A DNA stretch of 64,000 nt from Halioglobus sp. (lineage in GTDB: Bacteria; Pseudomonadota; Gammaproteobacteria; Pseudomonadales; Halieaceae), in NCBI GenBank assembly GCA_020443345.1, contig JAGRIH010000022.1, forward strand, positions 62,001 to 126,000, written 5' to 3'. The notes beneath the pieces are model-generated. The model saw only the letters and a program-made list of their open reading frames with translations, ran no database searches and was not told the DNA's origin. Each line of letters opens with the position of its first letter. Positions within the stretch are counted from its first letter, which is position 1. Positions 39,010 through 50,500 of the stretch are shown in pieces. A program made the translations under genes and the position numbers.

Positions 39010-40262
39010 TGGAAATTGACAACTTTGCGCTGCAGTACGCTCTGGACACGTTCTACTTCCTGATCTGTGGGGCGCTGGTGATGTGGATGGCCGCGGGCTT
39101 TGCCATGCTTGAGGCCGGCCTGGTCCGCTCCAAGAACACCACGGAAATCCTGCTCAAGAACATTTCCCTCTACGCGGTCGCCTGTACCATGTACATGGCA
39201 GTGGGCTACGCCATCATGTATCCGGAACTGGGCTTCGCCATGCTGGCGGGTATCACCGCCGACGGCGTGGCCGGGGCGGAACAGCCGGCCGGCTACGCGC
39301 CCTCGGCGGATTTCTTTTTTCAGGTGGTGTTTGTCGCCACCGCGATGTCCATCGTGTCCGGCGCGGTGGCCGAGCGCATGAAGCTGTGGGCGTTCCTGGC
39401 CTTTGCCGTGGTCATGACCGGGTTCATCTATCCACTGGAGGGGTCTTGGACCTGGGGCGGCGAGGCCGTATTCGGTCTGTACTCGCTGGCGGATCTGGGA
39501 TTTTCCGACTTTGCCGGCTCCGGCATCGTACATATGGCCGGCGCGGCCGCGGCGCTCGCGGGTGTCCTGCTGCTCGGGCCGCGCCAGGGCAAATACAGCG
39601 CGAACGGAACGATCAACGCCATTCCCGGCTCCAATCTGCCGCTGGCCACGCTCGGCACCTTTATTTTGTGGATGGGCTGGTTTGGTTTCAACGGCGGCTC
39701 AGTGCTGGCTACGGCCAGCGTGGAGAGCGCCAACACGGTGGCAATCGTGTTTATGAACACCAACGCGGCCGCCGCCGGCGGCCTCATTGCCGCCCTGGTG
39801 GTGGCGCGCGCGCTGTTTGGCAAGGCGGATCTCACCATGGCCCTCAACGGTGCCCTGGCGGGCTTGGTGGCGATCACCGCCGAGCCCTCCACCCCCAGCG
39901 CACTGCAGGCTACCGCGTTTGGCGGTCTCGGAGGTATGCTGGTGGTGTTGGCCATTGTCGTCCTGGACCGGCTGCGCATCGACGATCCGGTGGGTGCGAT
40001 TTCGGTGCACGGGGTGGTCGGTTTACTGGGCCTGCTGCTGGTGCCGGTGACCAATCCCCGCACCGATGACGGTGGCGCCTCTTTCAGCGGCCAGCTCGTC
40101 GGCGCCCTGACCATCTTTGTGTGGGTGTTTGCGGCCAGCCTGCTTGTCTGGGCTGTACTCAGGGTGACCATGGGAATCCGGGTGAGCTATGAAGACGAGT
40201 ACGAGGGGGTGGACCTGGCCGAGTGCGGCATGGAGGCCTACCCTGAATTTACCACCAAATAA
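39009..40262 (+). CDS. amtB: Ammonium transporter
   Basis: The 417-residue Amt/MEP/Rh protein shows the hallmark regions: LGFSDFAGSGIVHMAGAAAA with the conserved Asp and first pore His, and AISVHGVVGLLG with the second pore His. About 11 membrane segments are expected. The N-terminus lacks a clear cleavable signal peptide. ATG 39009 overlaps the porin stop (TGATG) with AGGGA in front. GlnK is encoded 69 bases downstream, the standard pairing in which GlnK blocks AmtB when nitrogen is ample. Confidence 0.95.
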   Translation: MEIDNFALQYALDTFYFLICGALVMWMAAGFAMLEAGLVRSKNTTEILLKNISLYAVACTMYMAVGYAIMYPELGFAMLAGITADGVAGAEQPAGYAPSADFFFQVVFVATAMSIVSGAVAERMKLWAFLAFAVVMTGFIYPLEGSWTWGGEAVFGLYSLADLGFSDFAGSGIVHMAGAAAALAGVLLLGPRQGKYSANGTINAIPGSNLPLATLGTFILWMGWFGFNGGSVLATASVESANTVAIVFMNTNAAAAGGLIAALVVARALFGKADLTMALNGALAGLVAITAEPSTPSALQATAFGGLGGMLVVLAIVVLDRLRIDDPVGAISVHGVVGLLGLLLVPVTNPRTDDGGASFSGQLVGALTIFVWVFAASLLVWAVLRVTMGIRVSYEDEYEGVDLAECGMEAYPEFTTK

Positions 40263-40301
40263 GGGGCGCGCTTGCCATTCTCGGCGCGCGTCCCATAATG
40301 A

Positions 40302-40670
<369 letters not shown>

Positions 40671-40671
40671 C

Positions 40672-41379
40672 TCACTGCGCTCGATCGATACTCGCCACTG
40701 CCTCGGGTAGCTGCCTGAGGTTGTCGATTTCCCGATCCGCCGGGGCGCCCCCCGGCCACGCCTCGCGCTGTGTATTCATCCATACCGTGCGCATGCCGAC
40801 CTCGCGCGCGCCCCGGATATCGTGTTCCGGGCTGTCGCCCACGTGGATCATCTGCCCGGGCGCGACACCGGCGCAGCGCACGGCGGCCCGGAACATGTCC
40901 GGGTGCGGTTTGCTGGCGCCGATTTCCTCCGCCAGCAAGGCGAAATCAAAATGCTCCGCGGCGTCGGTCTTGTAGATATCGGCGTTGCCATTGGTCAGGG
41001 CGCCCAGTTTATAGCGGCTCGCCAGCTCCCCCAGCACGCCCAGCGCCTCCTCGTACAATTGGACCTTGTGCCGCTCGGCCAGAAAAGCGGCGAAAGCCTC
41101 GCGCGCCCCGCTGCGCGCCCGCCCCTCGGAATAACCCGCCGCCACTTGCAGCTCGTACAGCATCTGGATCCGCATGTTGCTCACGTGATGCAGCAGGTGC
41201 GGGTGGCGCCGCCACACGGACTGCTTGAATTCCCACAGTGCCGCGTGGTCGTAAGCCTCGATAGTGCCCGGCCGGAACCGCAGCAGCCAGTCCCGCTGGG
41301 CCTGCTCGGCGCGCAGCAGTGCGGGTTCGACGTCCCACAGGGTGTTGTCCAGGTCGAAGGTGATAACCGAGATTGCCAC
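40672..41379 (-). CDS. HAD-superfamily phosphatase (YigB-like)
   Basis: The 235-residue HAD hydrolase shows motif I FDLDNTLWD, motif II LTNGN, the motif III Lys in ASKPHP and motif IV HVGDSPEHDIRGA. Its alpha-helical cap is inserted after motif I. It resembles YigB-type phosphatases, which remove phosphate from the riboflavin intermediate 5-amino-6-(5-phosphoribitylamino)uracil and from FMN. The substrate here is not proven. It is cytoplasmic, transcribed towards glnK. Confidence 0.85.
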   Translation of the reverse strand: MAISVITFDLDNTLWDVEPALLRAEQAQRDWLLRFRPGTIEAYDHAALWEFKQSVWRRHPHLLHHVSNMRIQMLYELQVAAGYSEGRARSGAREAFAAFLAERHKVQLYEEALGVLGELASRYKLGALTNGNADIYKTDAAEHFDFALLAEEIGASKPHPDMFRAAVRCAGVAPGQMIHVGDSPEHDIRGAREVGMRTVWMNTQREAWPGGAPADREIDNLRQLPEAVASIDRAQ

Positions 41380-41414
41380 GGGCTAATGGCCCCTTCTCGT
41401 AGTTCAGTCAGGTA

Positions 41415-41440
41415 TTGCCGACACAGCGCAGTGTCGGCAA
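41415..41440. repeat. Perfect hairpin between HAD and GGDEF-EAL genes
   Basis: TTGCCGACAC and GTGTCGGCAA form a 10-base perfect stem with a six-base loop. A second hairpin, GTCGGAC/GTCCGAC, lies near 41476-41495. Neither has a T-run, so they may be RNA-stability or protein-binding structures rather than terminators. Confidence 0.5.
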
Positions 41441-41550
41441 AACGTTTGATAATTCGTACTTCTTTCAGGAACCTGTCGGACCCCTGAGTCCGACGGGCTC
41501 CCGCATGCCAGACTGGAGTGCAGTACCAGACTGAACTGTCCGGGAAACAC

Positions 41551-44500
41551 TCAGTCCAGATTTTCCAGCGGTTCGGTACCAAGCAGCAGGCCCCTGGCCC
41601 TCTCCGCATTGACCGGCTTGCTAAAAAGGTATCCCTGCGCTTCATCACAGCTTATATCAGCCAGGATATGCAGCTGCTCCCGGGTTTCCACGCCCTCGGC
41701 GATCACCTTCAACTCCAGCGCCCTGGCCATCCCGACAATGGCCGTCACGATGGCCTTGTCGTGCTCCCCGGCATTGATGTCGGCGACAAAGCAGCGATCG
41801 ATCTTCAGTATGTTGATCGGCAGGGTGCGCAGATAACTCAGGCCGGAATAACCTGTGCCGAAGTCATCAATGGAAATGTTGATGCCACTGGACTGGAGTT
41901 TTTTCAGCGATTTGAACGTGGTGTCGAGATTCTCCATCAGGCAGCTTTCTGTGAGTTCGAGCTCCAGTTTATCGGGAGGCAAACCGGTTTCCTGCACAAT
42001 AGCCAGAATACGCTCCGGCAAGTCCGGTTGTGAAAACTGCACCGGGGACAGGTTTACCGCTATCGAGAGACTGCGAGAACAGAGTTTGCTCAATTCGACG
42101 GCATTGATACAGGATTTTCTCAGCACCCAGTCGCCGATCAGGTTTATCAGCCGGGTTCTTTCGGCGATGTTGATAAATTCGTTGGGCGTGAGCAGGCCTC
42201 TCGTTACGTGGTTCCAGCGCAACAGTGCTTCGAACCCGGTGATCTGGCCTGTCTGCAGCGCAATTTTGGGCTGGTACAGGACCTCGAATTCCTCGTTATC
42301 GATAGCTGTGGACATCTCGCTTTCGAGAAGTAACTGCTCGCGCGATATCCGGTTGACCTGCTCGGAGAAGTACTCGACGTTGTTGCTTCCCTGCAGCTGC
42401 TCGGCGTAAAACCTGGAAACGCTGGCGTGTTTGATCAAGGTTATCGCATCGGAGCCATCAGTGGGATACACACCGATGCCAACATTGCCGGTGATGGTGA
42501 TATTGTGCTCGTCGATATACAGGGGTTCCTGTAAGACCTCGAAAATCCGTTTCACGATCCACGTGATGGACTCACTGTCCTTGACTGCGGGGAGGAGCAG
42601 GCCAAATTCACCCTCATTCAGCTTGGATACGGTCGTTTCGTCGCCTGTAGAAGACAGCAGGGAAATCGTGTCTGAACGTCTCAGCACATTTACCAGGCGG
42701 TCGGCAGCCACACGCAGTAATTCCTCGCCGCTTTCATATCCCAGTGTGTCGTAAACCCGCCGCAGGTTCTGCAGCCTCAGTGACAGAACTGCAAGTATCT
42801 GGCGCTCGCGCTTTGCCCGCAACAGAGCTTGTTCGACCCGATCGATGAAGAGGTTCCTGACAGGTAGTTGCGTGAGCGGGTCATAGGCGACATAGCGGTC
42901 AAACTGCTCGGCCTGCTCCTGTGCTATTTGTTCCAGCTGCCTGATACGTTCGTCCGAGCTGATTAAGTCTTGTTCCCGCAGTGGAGTTGTGGCGACTTTC
43001 TGTATTTTTTCGCCGTCTCCGCCTGTCGCGGCGCCGTCTATTGGGCCTGGCTCACTACCCCATACCATGACCTTGTTGCGGCCACTCTCCTTTGCAAGAT
43101 ACAGGGCCCTGTCCGCCTTGTTAACCAGTTCATCCTTGTTGCCGGACTCCTGCCCGATGGATGCAATACCGAAGCTGGCGGTTACCCGTAAGGCAGAGGT
43201 AAACAGGCTGGGGTTGCCGGAGGTAATTTCCTTTCTCATCCGCTCTGCCGCCACGCACGCCTGGTCAGTCGACGACCCCGCCAGTACCACGCAGAACTCC
43301 TCACCGCCGTAGCGCCCCAGCAAATCATCGCGCCGGATCTGTTTGCGAAGTACCTCGGCCACGAACTTGATGACCTTGTCGCCAACGGCGTGGCCGTAGT
43401 TATCATTGATACGCTTGAAATGGTCGATATCGACCATGATGCATACCAGGGCGCTGCCGTCTGTATTCGCCTGGTCAAACAGCGGACCGTATAGTTCATT
43501 GAAAGCTCTGCGATTGAGACAATTGGTCAATGGATCCCGCGTTGCCAGTTGCTGCAGCTCCCGGTTCTTAAGATCGACATCTGCCTGTGATTGCTTGAGT
43601 TCACTCAGAGTCTTGTTGAGTGTTTCGTTTTTTCTTTCCAGCTCAGTGATGTCGTCAAACGTGCTGATGACGCCTCTGATCTTCTTGTTGTCGTCATGAA
43701 TCGGGGTACAGTTTATGTTATAGGAACGCTCGTGGCTCGAGTTTCTGTGGAGTGTTAATCTTTTTCCGGTCACTTTCTTTCCAGCATCCAGTACGCGTGA
43801 CCAGGGTAGTTCTTCGACCCGTACCAGTGTCTCGGACTGGTAGACGCTCCAGTTCAGGTCATTCACGTGAGTGCCGACCAGGCTGGCAGATGCGATCGAG
43901 GCACGACCGGAAAACGAGGTATTTGCAAGAACGATACGGCCTTCCTCGTCCAGGATCAGTACGCCTTCAGCCAGTGAATCAAAAGCTGCCTTTACCCGCT
44001 CGGGCACTACTCGGCTGGGGTCCAACTCGCGCAGAACGCGGCGCAGGAATACCAGATACAGAAAAAATCCTGACAGGGAGAAAAAGAGCACGAGTGTGAT
44101 AAATGAATTGTTGCTGATAAAGGCATGCCAGGCACTGTTTTGGTCCCTGAACCGGACTTCGACGGAACCCCAGCGCTGCTCGCCGCGAAAAATCGGGACC
44201 ACGACCTGGTTGTAGGTGGAATACCGTCCTTTCTCTCCCAGTTGCCAGTTGGCGAAGTGGTCCCCGGCTTCAATCGTCTCATCGCCGACCAACGAGCGAA
44301 AAGCCGCGGAAGCGATGTCCTTGTTGCGGGAGACGAGTGCTTCCAGTGTGGTGCGAATGTCCCTGAACTCACCGGATTGCGCCAGGGAGGAAAACTGTAC
44401 GGCCAGGGACTCGCTGAGTTTTTTTCTGTACTCCAGTTCCAGTGATTGCTCTCTTGGGATCAGGCCCAGCCAGTCGCCGACAAAAAGAATGCTCAGCGTC

Positions 44501-44565
44501 AACATGAGCAGGCCGAAACTGACTCTGACAGTCGGGCTAATACCGAGTCTCATATGCTGGTCCAT
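41551..44565 (-). CDS. Membrane PAS-GGDEF-degenerate GGDEF-EAL c-di-GMP protein
   Basis: The 1004-residue protein has two N-terminal membrane segments (about 13-33 and 153-174) around a periplasmic sensor domain. A PAS domain (about 190-310) and a coiled linker follow. The first GGDEF domain is intact (GGEEF at about 420, RxxD site RRDD before it). A second GGDEF-like domain has NEGEF at about 650 instead of the active signature. The EAL domain retains EALLRW, DDFGTGYSGLSYL, KIDRCF and EGVET, so it is probably an active phosphodiesterase. It starts 18 bases after the giant surface-protein gene and is probably co-transcribed, linking c-di-GMP to that protein. Confidence 0.93.
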   Translation of the reverse strand: MDQHMRLGISPTVRVSFGLLMLTLSILFVGDWLGLIPREQSLELEYRKKLSESLAVQFSSLAQSGEFRDIRTTLEALVSRNKDIASAAFRSLVGDETIEAGDHFANWQLGEKGRYSTYNQVVVPIFRGEQRWGSVEVRFRDQNSAWHAFISNNSFITLVLFFSLSGFFLYLVFLRRVLRELDPSRVVPERVKAAFDSLAEGVLILDEEGRIVLANTSFSGRASIASASLVGTHVNDLNWSVYQSETLVRVEELPWSRVLDAGKKVTGKRLTLHRNSSHERSYNINCTPIHDDNKKIRGVISTFDDITELERKNETLNKTLSELKQSQADVDLKNRELQQLATRDPLTNCLNRRAFNELYGPLFDQANTDGSALVCIMVDIDHFKRINDNYGHAVGDKVIKFVAEVLRKQIRRDDLLGRYGGEEFCVVLAGSSTDQACVAAERMRKEITSGNPSLFTSALRVTASFGIASIGQESGNKDELVNKADRALYLAKESGRNKVMVWGSEPGPIDGAATGGDGEKIQKVATTPLREQDLISSDERIRQLEQIAQEQAEQFDRYVAYDPLTQLPVRNLFIDRVEQALLRAKRERQILAVLSLRLQNLRRVYDTLGYESGEELLRVAADRLVNVLRRSDTISLLSSTGDETTVSKLNEGEFGLLLPAVKDSESITWIVKRIFEVLQEPLYIDEHNITITGNVGIGVYPTDGSDAITLIKHASVSRFYAEQLQGSNNVEYFSEQVNRISREQLLLESEMSTAIDNEEFEVLYQPKIALQTGQITGFEALLRWNHVTRGLLTPNEFINIAERTRLINLIGDWVLRKSCINAVELSKLCSRSLSIAVNLSPVQFSQPDLPERILAIVQETGLPPDKLELELTESCLMENLDTTFKSLKKLQSSGINISIDDFGTGYSGLSYLRTLPINILKIDRCFVADINAGEHDKAIVTAIVGMARALELKVIAEGVETREQLHILADISCDEAQGYLFSKPVNAERARGLLLGTEPLENLD

Positions 44566-44583
44566 CCGCTCGAAGGCAGGGGT

Positions 44584-47500
44584 TTATTCAAAGAGCGCGT
44601 CGACATCTTCGGGTGCGCTTGCATTGTGGGTGGCGAGGTCCTCGCGCCGTATATTTTGATCCTTGTTGTCGCGTTTCTTTTTGGCCAGTATCGGCAGGGG
44701 GTCATAGGTGACCCATAGCGGCATCATGCTCAGCATGCTCGCGAGCAGAGCGCCGCCGCGCAGGGCGTAGGCGACGATTCCAGCCAGGAGACCCAGGCCC
44801 GTGGTGCTTACAACCTCGACCACGAAGTCATCGCCGAGCGAGTCAGAGGAATCCATTTGCTGTTTCATGGCATCGATTCCGCGCCACATCGCGTGGCTGT
44901 TCAACACGGCATTGACATGTTGGATCTCCATGGCGGCCTGCATGCCAGTGGCAATGAGCTCCAGTTCGACTCTGGTGATGGCAGGCGTGGGGGCCATGCC
45001 ATTGTCCTGCGGGCTCACCGCCTCGGCTACTGCCGGCGCTGACCCGTCCTGGCTGCCACTTGCCTGAATCAGTTCTACGATATCTTCGGGCATACCCGCT
45101 GCAGCCATGCCTGCCGCTGCTGCCCTCTCGATGGGGGTGCTGCCACTGAGGTGCAGATCATAGCGACTTCCGACTGAGGATTCCTCCGTCGAGGTGATCT
45201 GGGGTCGGGCACTGTCTGTAACGCCCTCGCCGCCAGTTGAGGCGGGCGGCCCGCTGCCTGGATCGACCTGTGCTGGAAGAGCGTTGTCGCCGGGTGCCGC
45301 ATCGGGCTCGCCCGGCGGTAGCGTGGTGAAGGGTGGCGCGACCGGTGGTCTTACGGGCGGCTCTACCGGTGGTTCCACGGGTGGTTCTACCGGTGGCTCC
45401 ACGGGTGGTTCCACAGGCGGTTCCACAGGTGGTTCCACGGGTGGTTCCACAGGCGGTTCTACCGGTGGTTCCACGGGTGGTTCCACCGGCGGCTCCACCG
45501 GTGGTTCCACGGGTGGCTCTACTGGAGGTGGTATGGCAGCGGCCACAGGAGTGACAGGATTGCTGGTTAGACTTTCTGTCGTGCCTTGCGCGTCGACGTA
45601 GCTTACCTGCACCCGGATTGAGGTACCCACATCGTTGGTACCAAGCAGATAGTTGATGTTACTGCCTACAGCGGCCCAACTCAGACCGCCATCCGTGGAG
45701 CGTTGCCACTGATAATTGAAGGCCCCAAGGCCGTCATTATCAGTAATGTTGGAGGTATCTGCGGTGAGTGTCTCGCCCTGGGTGGGCGTGCCGCTGATGG
45801 TGACACTGCCGGTGGGGGCGTCATTCACATGGGTGATCGGCCCGACCGGGCTGCTGGCCACGGTTTCCAAGGTGCCGCCGCCATCGGTGTAGCTGGCTTC
45901 GACGAAGACGGTGGTGCCCACGTCACTGGCAGTGAGGGCGTAGGTGGCCCCGCTGCCCAGGGTGGTGGCCCCGGATTTCCAGGTGTAGGTAATGGCGCCC
46001 AGACCATCGGCATCGGCCAGGTCGTTGCTGGCGGTGAGTGTCTCGCCCTGAGTGGGCGTGCCGCTGATGGTGACACTGCCGGTGGGGGCGTCATTTGCAG
46101 TTGTGATATTGACTGTCGTGCTGCCGGCAGCAGTGAGTGCTCCACCATTGCCTTGATCACCGGAGTTGCCGTCGTCAAACACCCAGTCGATTTGTATGCT
46201 GGGAGGTGGCGCCTCGCTCGCGTTGGAGTAGGCGATCTGGCGCATCAAGCTGTTGATACGCGCATTGGTTGCGTTGGCATCGAAGGTAAGAGCGAGTGTG
46301 CCCGCACTGTTGGTGGTGACAGTGCCAACCACCTGATTGTCCACCTCCAGGGCATTGCCCTCGACGAGTGCCGCCAGGGTGCCCGCTGCGGAATAAAGGT
46401 CCTCACCATCGGCGCCGCCATGGCGCGACAGGGTAAGAACTGCACCCGCGAAGTTGTCGGTGGCGGAGAGTTCGGCGTCGAACACCTCCACGTTGCCATC
46501 GAGTACCACGGCAGGACCCTTCTTAATATAGGTCGGGTTGCCGTTGAGAGAGGTGGCGGAATCCGCGCGCGTGATCGCTGTGCCATCGTTGTTGTAGCGT
46601 GCCAGAACAATGGCACCTTCGTCGCGATAGATGCTATCGACCGCGACGATTGTGCCGTCTCCCGAGACAAACACCGCAATTGGGTTGTCCCATGAGTCCT
46701 TGTACAGGTCGTCGCGCACTAGACCAGCGTTTCCAAACGTAATGTCTCGTGAGCCGTCGTCCTGCAAGCGAAGAATCGACAGATCGTCTTGCTTCGCGCC
46801 GGAATTCACGCGGCCGGCGACCACTAGTTTACCGTCTGTCTGCACCGTCAACGCTTTATGAGTGTCGTACTCGATGTCCATATCCACCAGGGCAATACCA
46901 TTGTCGCCAAAGCCGGTGTCGAGCGTGCCATCGCCGTCGATCCGCATCACCATCGAGCCAGAATCCGCCGCCCCCGCGATCAGAATGCGCCCCGAGCCAT
47001 CGACTAGCACATCCACTACTTCCGAATTTCCCGGCATGTCGACAAGCAGGCTGCCGGATCCATTGAATGCACTGTCGAGACCGCCGTCCTTGTCGAGGCG
47101 GAGAACCGTCACATCGGTGGAAAAATCACCAGTATCAAATGCTGTTCCAGCCAGCACGATTCGGTCGTTGTCATCCACTACCATCTCGGCGCCAAAATCG
47201 CCATTGTAGACCTGCTGGAATCGACCACTGCCGCCAAAGGTGTTGTCCACTGCCCCATCGTTGTTTAGTCGCATGACAAGCACATTTTGGTCGGCATTTA
47301 TCCAGCTCGTGCTGGAAACAATGATTTTTCCGTCCGGCTGGACATCGACACCCAGGAAACTATCGTCATCGTTGGCGGAGAATTGTAGGTGAGCGATACC
47401 GTCGCCGTCGAAACTGGTGTCGAGCGCACCGTCAACGTTGTATCGGTATACGACAGTATCCAGTTGACCACCGTTATCCCACGTCGTGGTGACCAGGATC

Positions 47501-50500
47501 TTTCCGTCGGCCTGCACTGCAACCTGAGCCTCACCGCCAAACCAAGACCAGCCACCTATGTCTAGCGAAGTGATGACCGACCCCTGGCTACCAAAGCTGC
47601 TGTCGATCGATCCGTCGACATTGAAGCGTGTCAGGCTGGCGTATGTAGCAGAACTATCGTCGACTACGCCGGCTACCAGATACTTGCCATCGCTTTGGCG
47701 GATGGCATCGGTAGCGCTATCAAAGTCGACGCCCATCGAGTGCATTACCAATCCGGCATCGACATTGAAGGTCGGCGCGTCATTCATTGCGCTAATGATT
47801 ACCGTGGTGCTGCCGTTTGCCGCAGTGCCGACGATTTCGGGATCATAGTCCTGAAGGTTATCGGTAAATACCCAATCAATCTGCACACTGGACGGTGGGC
47901 TATCGCTGCCATTGGCATAGGCGATCTGGCGCATGGTCTTGTTGACCAGATCCTGGGTGGCATTCGCATTGAAGGCCAGCTTCAATGTGCCCCCGGTATT
48001 GAATTCGATGCTGCCGATGGTGACGCCGTCTACCTGAAAATCGCCGAAGCTCAGTGGTGACAGCGTACCAGTTGCCGAGAAAAGATCATCGCTGTTTACA
48101 CCGCCTTTGCGGTGCAGGATCAAGCCCGCGCCGTCAAAATTGTCGCTGGCAGACATTTCCGCATCGAAGATTGCGACATTGGCATCCAGGACGACCGCCG
48201 CACCGCCTTCAGTAAACGTCGGGTTGCCGTCAAGCGTATTGCTGAGTCGCTGGTTTTCGTGCCAGCCGATCGTGTCGTCACCACCAGCGGCGAATACCAT
48301 ATCGAGGTCGCCGTCGCCATCAATATCCGCTGCACGTGCCGCTCGCACTCCGCCGGCAGTATTCGATACGACGCGTTTGGTAAAACTCGCGCTACCGTCG
48401 TTCTCATACCAGGCGATAGTGTTGTTGTTAGTAGATGCGGCGATTGCATCCAAATCGCCATCACCGTCAATATCGGCCATTGAGACCTTGTGGGTACCAT
48501 TGGCGGTGGCGTCGATAGTTCGTTTGGTGAAGTTCTGGCTGCCGTCGTTTTCGTGCCAGGCGATCGTATTATCGAGGAACGAGCCCGAGATGACATCCTG
48601 GTCGCCGTCACTATCGATATCAGCGACGGCTATGCTGAACACACCGTCGGCAGTCGCAGTGATCACGTGTTTGGTAAATGTCTCGTTGCCTGCATTTTCA
48701 TACCAGGCCACGGTGTCGTCTTTGTGCGAGGCAGAGATCAAATCCAGGTCGCCATCGCCATCGATGTCGGCCGCTACGACATCGGCGGCCCCATCGGTGG
48801 TATCGGTAACAATATATTCGACAAAGTTTTCATTGCCGTCGTTCTTGAACCAACTGATCGTGTCGCTGCCGAAGGCTGCGACCAGGACATCCATGTCACC
48901 GTCTCCATCGAGATCGGTCGTCGATACCGATCTGACAGTATTGGCAGTTGAGGTTATTACGTGCCGACTAAAGGTTTGGCTACCGTCATTTTCATGCCAG
49001 GCGACGGTGTTATCGCCGCTTGAACCGACCAGGATATCCACGTCGCCGTCAGCATCTATATCCGCAGCGACAACGCTCATCGCGCCACTGGCACTGCTGG
49101 TTACAACATGCTGTGTGAAGTTTTCGTTGCCATCGTTTTCGTACCAAACGATCTTGTCGCCCGAGAAGGAGGCGGACAGCAGATCCGTGTCGCCGTCGCC
49201 GTCCATATCAGCGCTTGTGACGTCAAAGGCTAAAGTGACGGAATTGTCGACTAGTTTTGATGAGCTGAACACCATCGGCCCGGCAGCGAAAAACGTTGGG
49301 GTATCATTCACTGCGCCGACTGCAACAGATGCTGTTTCCAATTCGAAGCTATAGGCGCCGGTGGCCTCATAGACCTCTGTATCGACCTTGTTTCCACTGG
49401 TTCCAGTGGTTTGATCCCACGCCGAGAATGTAACGAAAGCGGTTTCCGCATTCCGGCCGTCGGGCACAAAACGCAGCCTGTCTGTGTCACGCAAAAGCAG
49501 GGACTCGCTAAATGACACACTCCCTACGTCAAACCAACCGCCGCCAATATTATATTGCCAGGTACCATTGCTGCTGCTCAGTGAAGTAATGGCGATACCC
49601 TGTAGCGCGCCGGCATCGGCATCCGTGACGGGGTTCCCGCCATCGCTGGCGAGAATATCGGAAACGAGATCGCCGTTATTGTTCAGGTCGTCTTCGACAA
49701 TGGAGGTGAGCGCCAAGTTGCCCGTGTTGTTCATTACCGGCGCGTCGTTTGCCGCCGCTACCGTAATGGTACGGGAGTCGCTGCCACTGGCCGTGCCATC
49801 GGATGCCTGGAACTGGATAACCCGGTTAGTTTCGTCCGGGTCTTCGCTGGTATTGTGGTAGGTGACACTGCGCAGCGCGGCCTGGTAGTTGGCCACCGAA
49901 GCGGTGCCGGTCAGTGTCAGGACGCCCGAGTCTGCATCGTAGCTGCCGTTAATGCCCCCCTGATCTACGAAGGCCAGACTGTCCTCACTCGAGGCAAAAC
50001 CACCGAGGATCTGTACGGTGGCTCCGGCCAGGTCAATACTGTCAGCATCGGTTACGATCAGTCCGGCATCGACTGTAACCGCGCCATCATTCTCGACATA
50101 AGCCAGCGCAGTACCACTGTTGGTGACTGAGGGTGCGGTATTGGCGGCACCGGTAATCGTGATCGTCACGGTCGCGGTGTCGGTTTCACCGCCCGGATCA
50201 CTGACGGTGTAATCGAACGAGTCCGTGGCCGAATCGCCCGCGGCGAGGCCATCGAAGGCGCTGTTGGTATCGTAGTCGAAACTGCCATCGGCGTTGAGCG
50301 TCAACAGCGCTCCGGATGCCAGCGTGATTTGGCTCCCCACGCTCCCTCCGGCACCGTTGACCTCCACCACCGTCAGGGTGCCGTTTTCCGGGTCGCTGTC
50401 GTTGTTCAGCACGCCGCTGGCTGCATCGATATGCAGCGTTCCATTTTCGCCGGCCGCGTATCCACCGGTGCCACCGCTGATTCCGGCCGCATACAAGTCG

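Noticed and set aside
41415..41495. Two perfect hairpins as terminators of the GGDEF-EAL gene
   Set aside because: Neither stem is followed by a T-run in the direction of transcription; recorded only as hairpins.
45194..45601. Plus-strand ORF rich in GGST repeats
   Set aside because: It is the antisense reading of the PPVE tandem repeat in the giant gene and has no ribosome binding site or independent homology.
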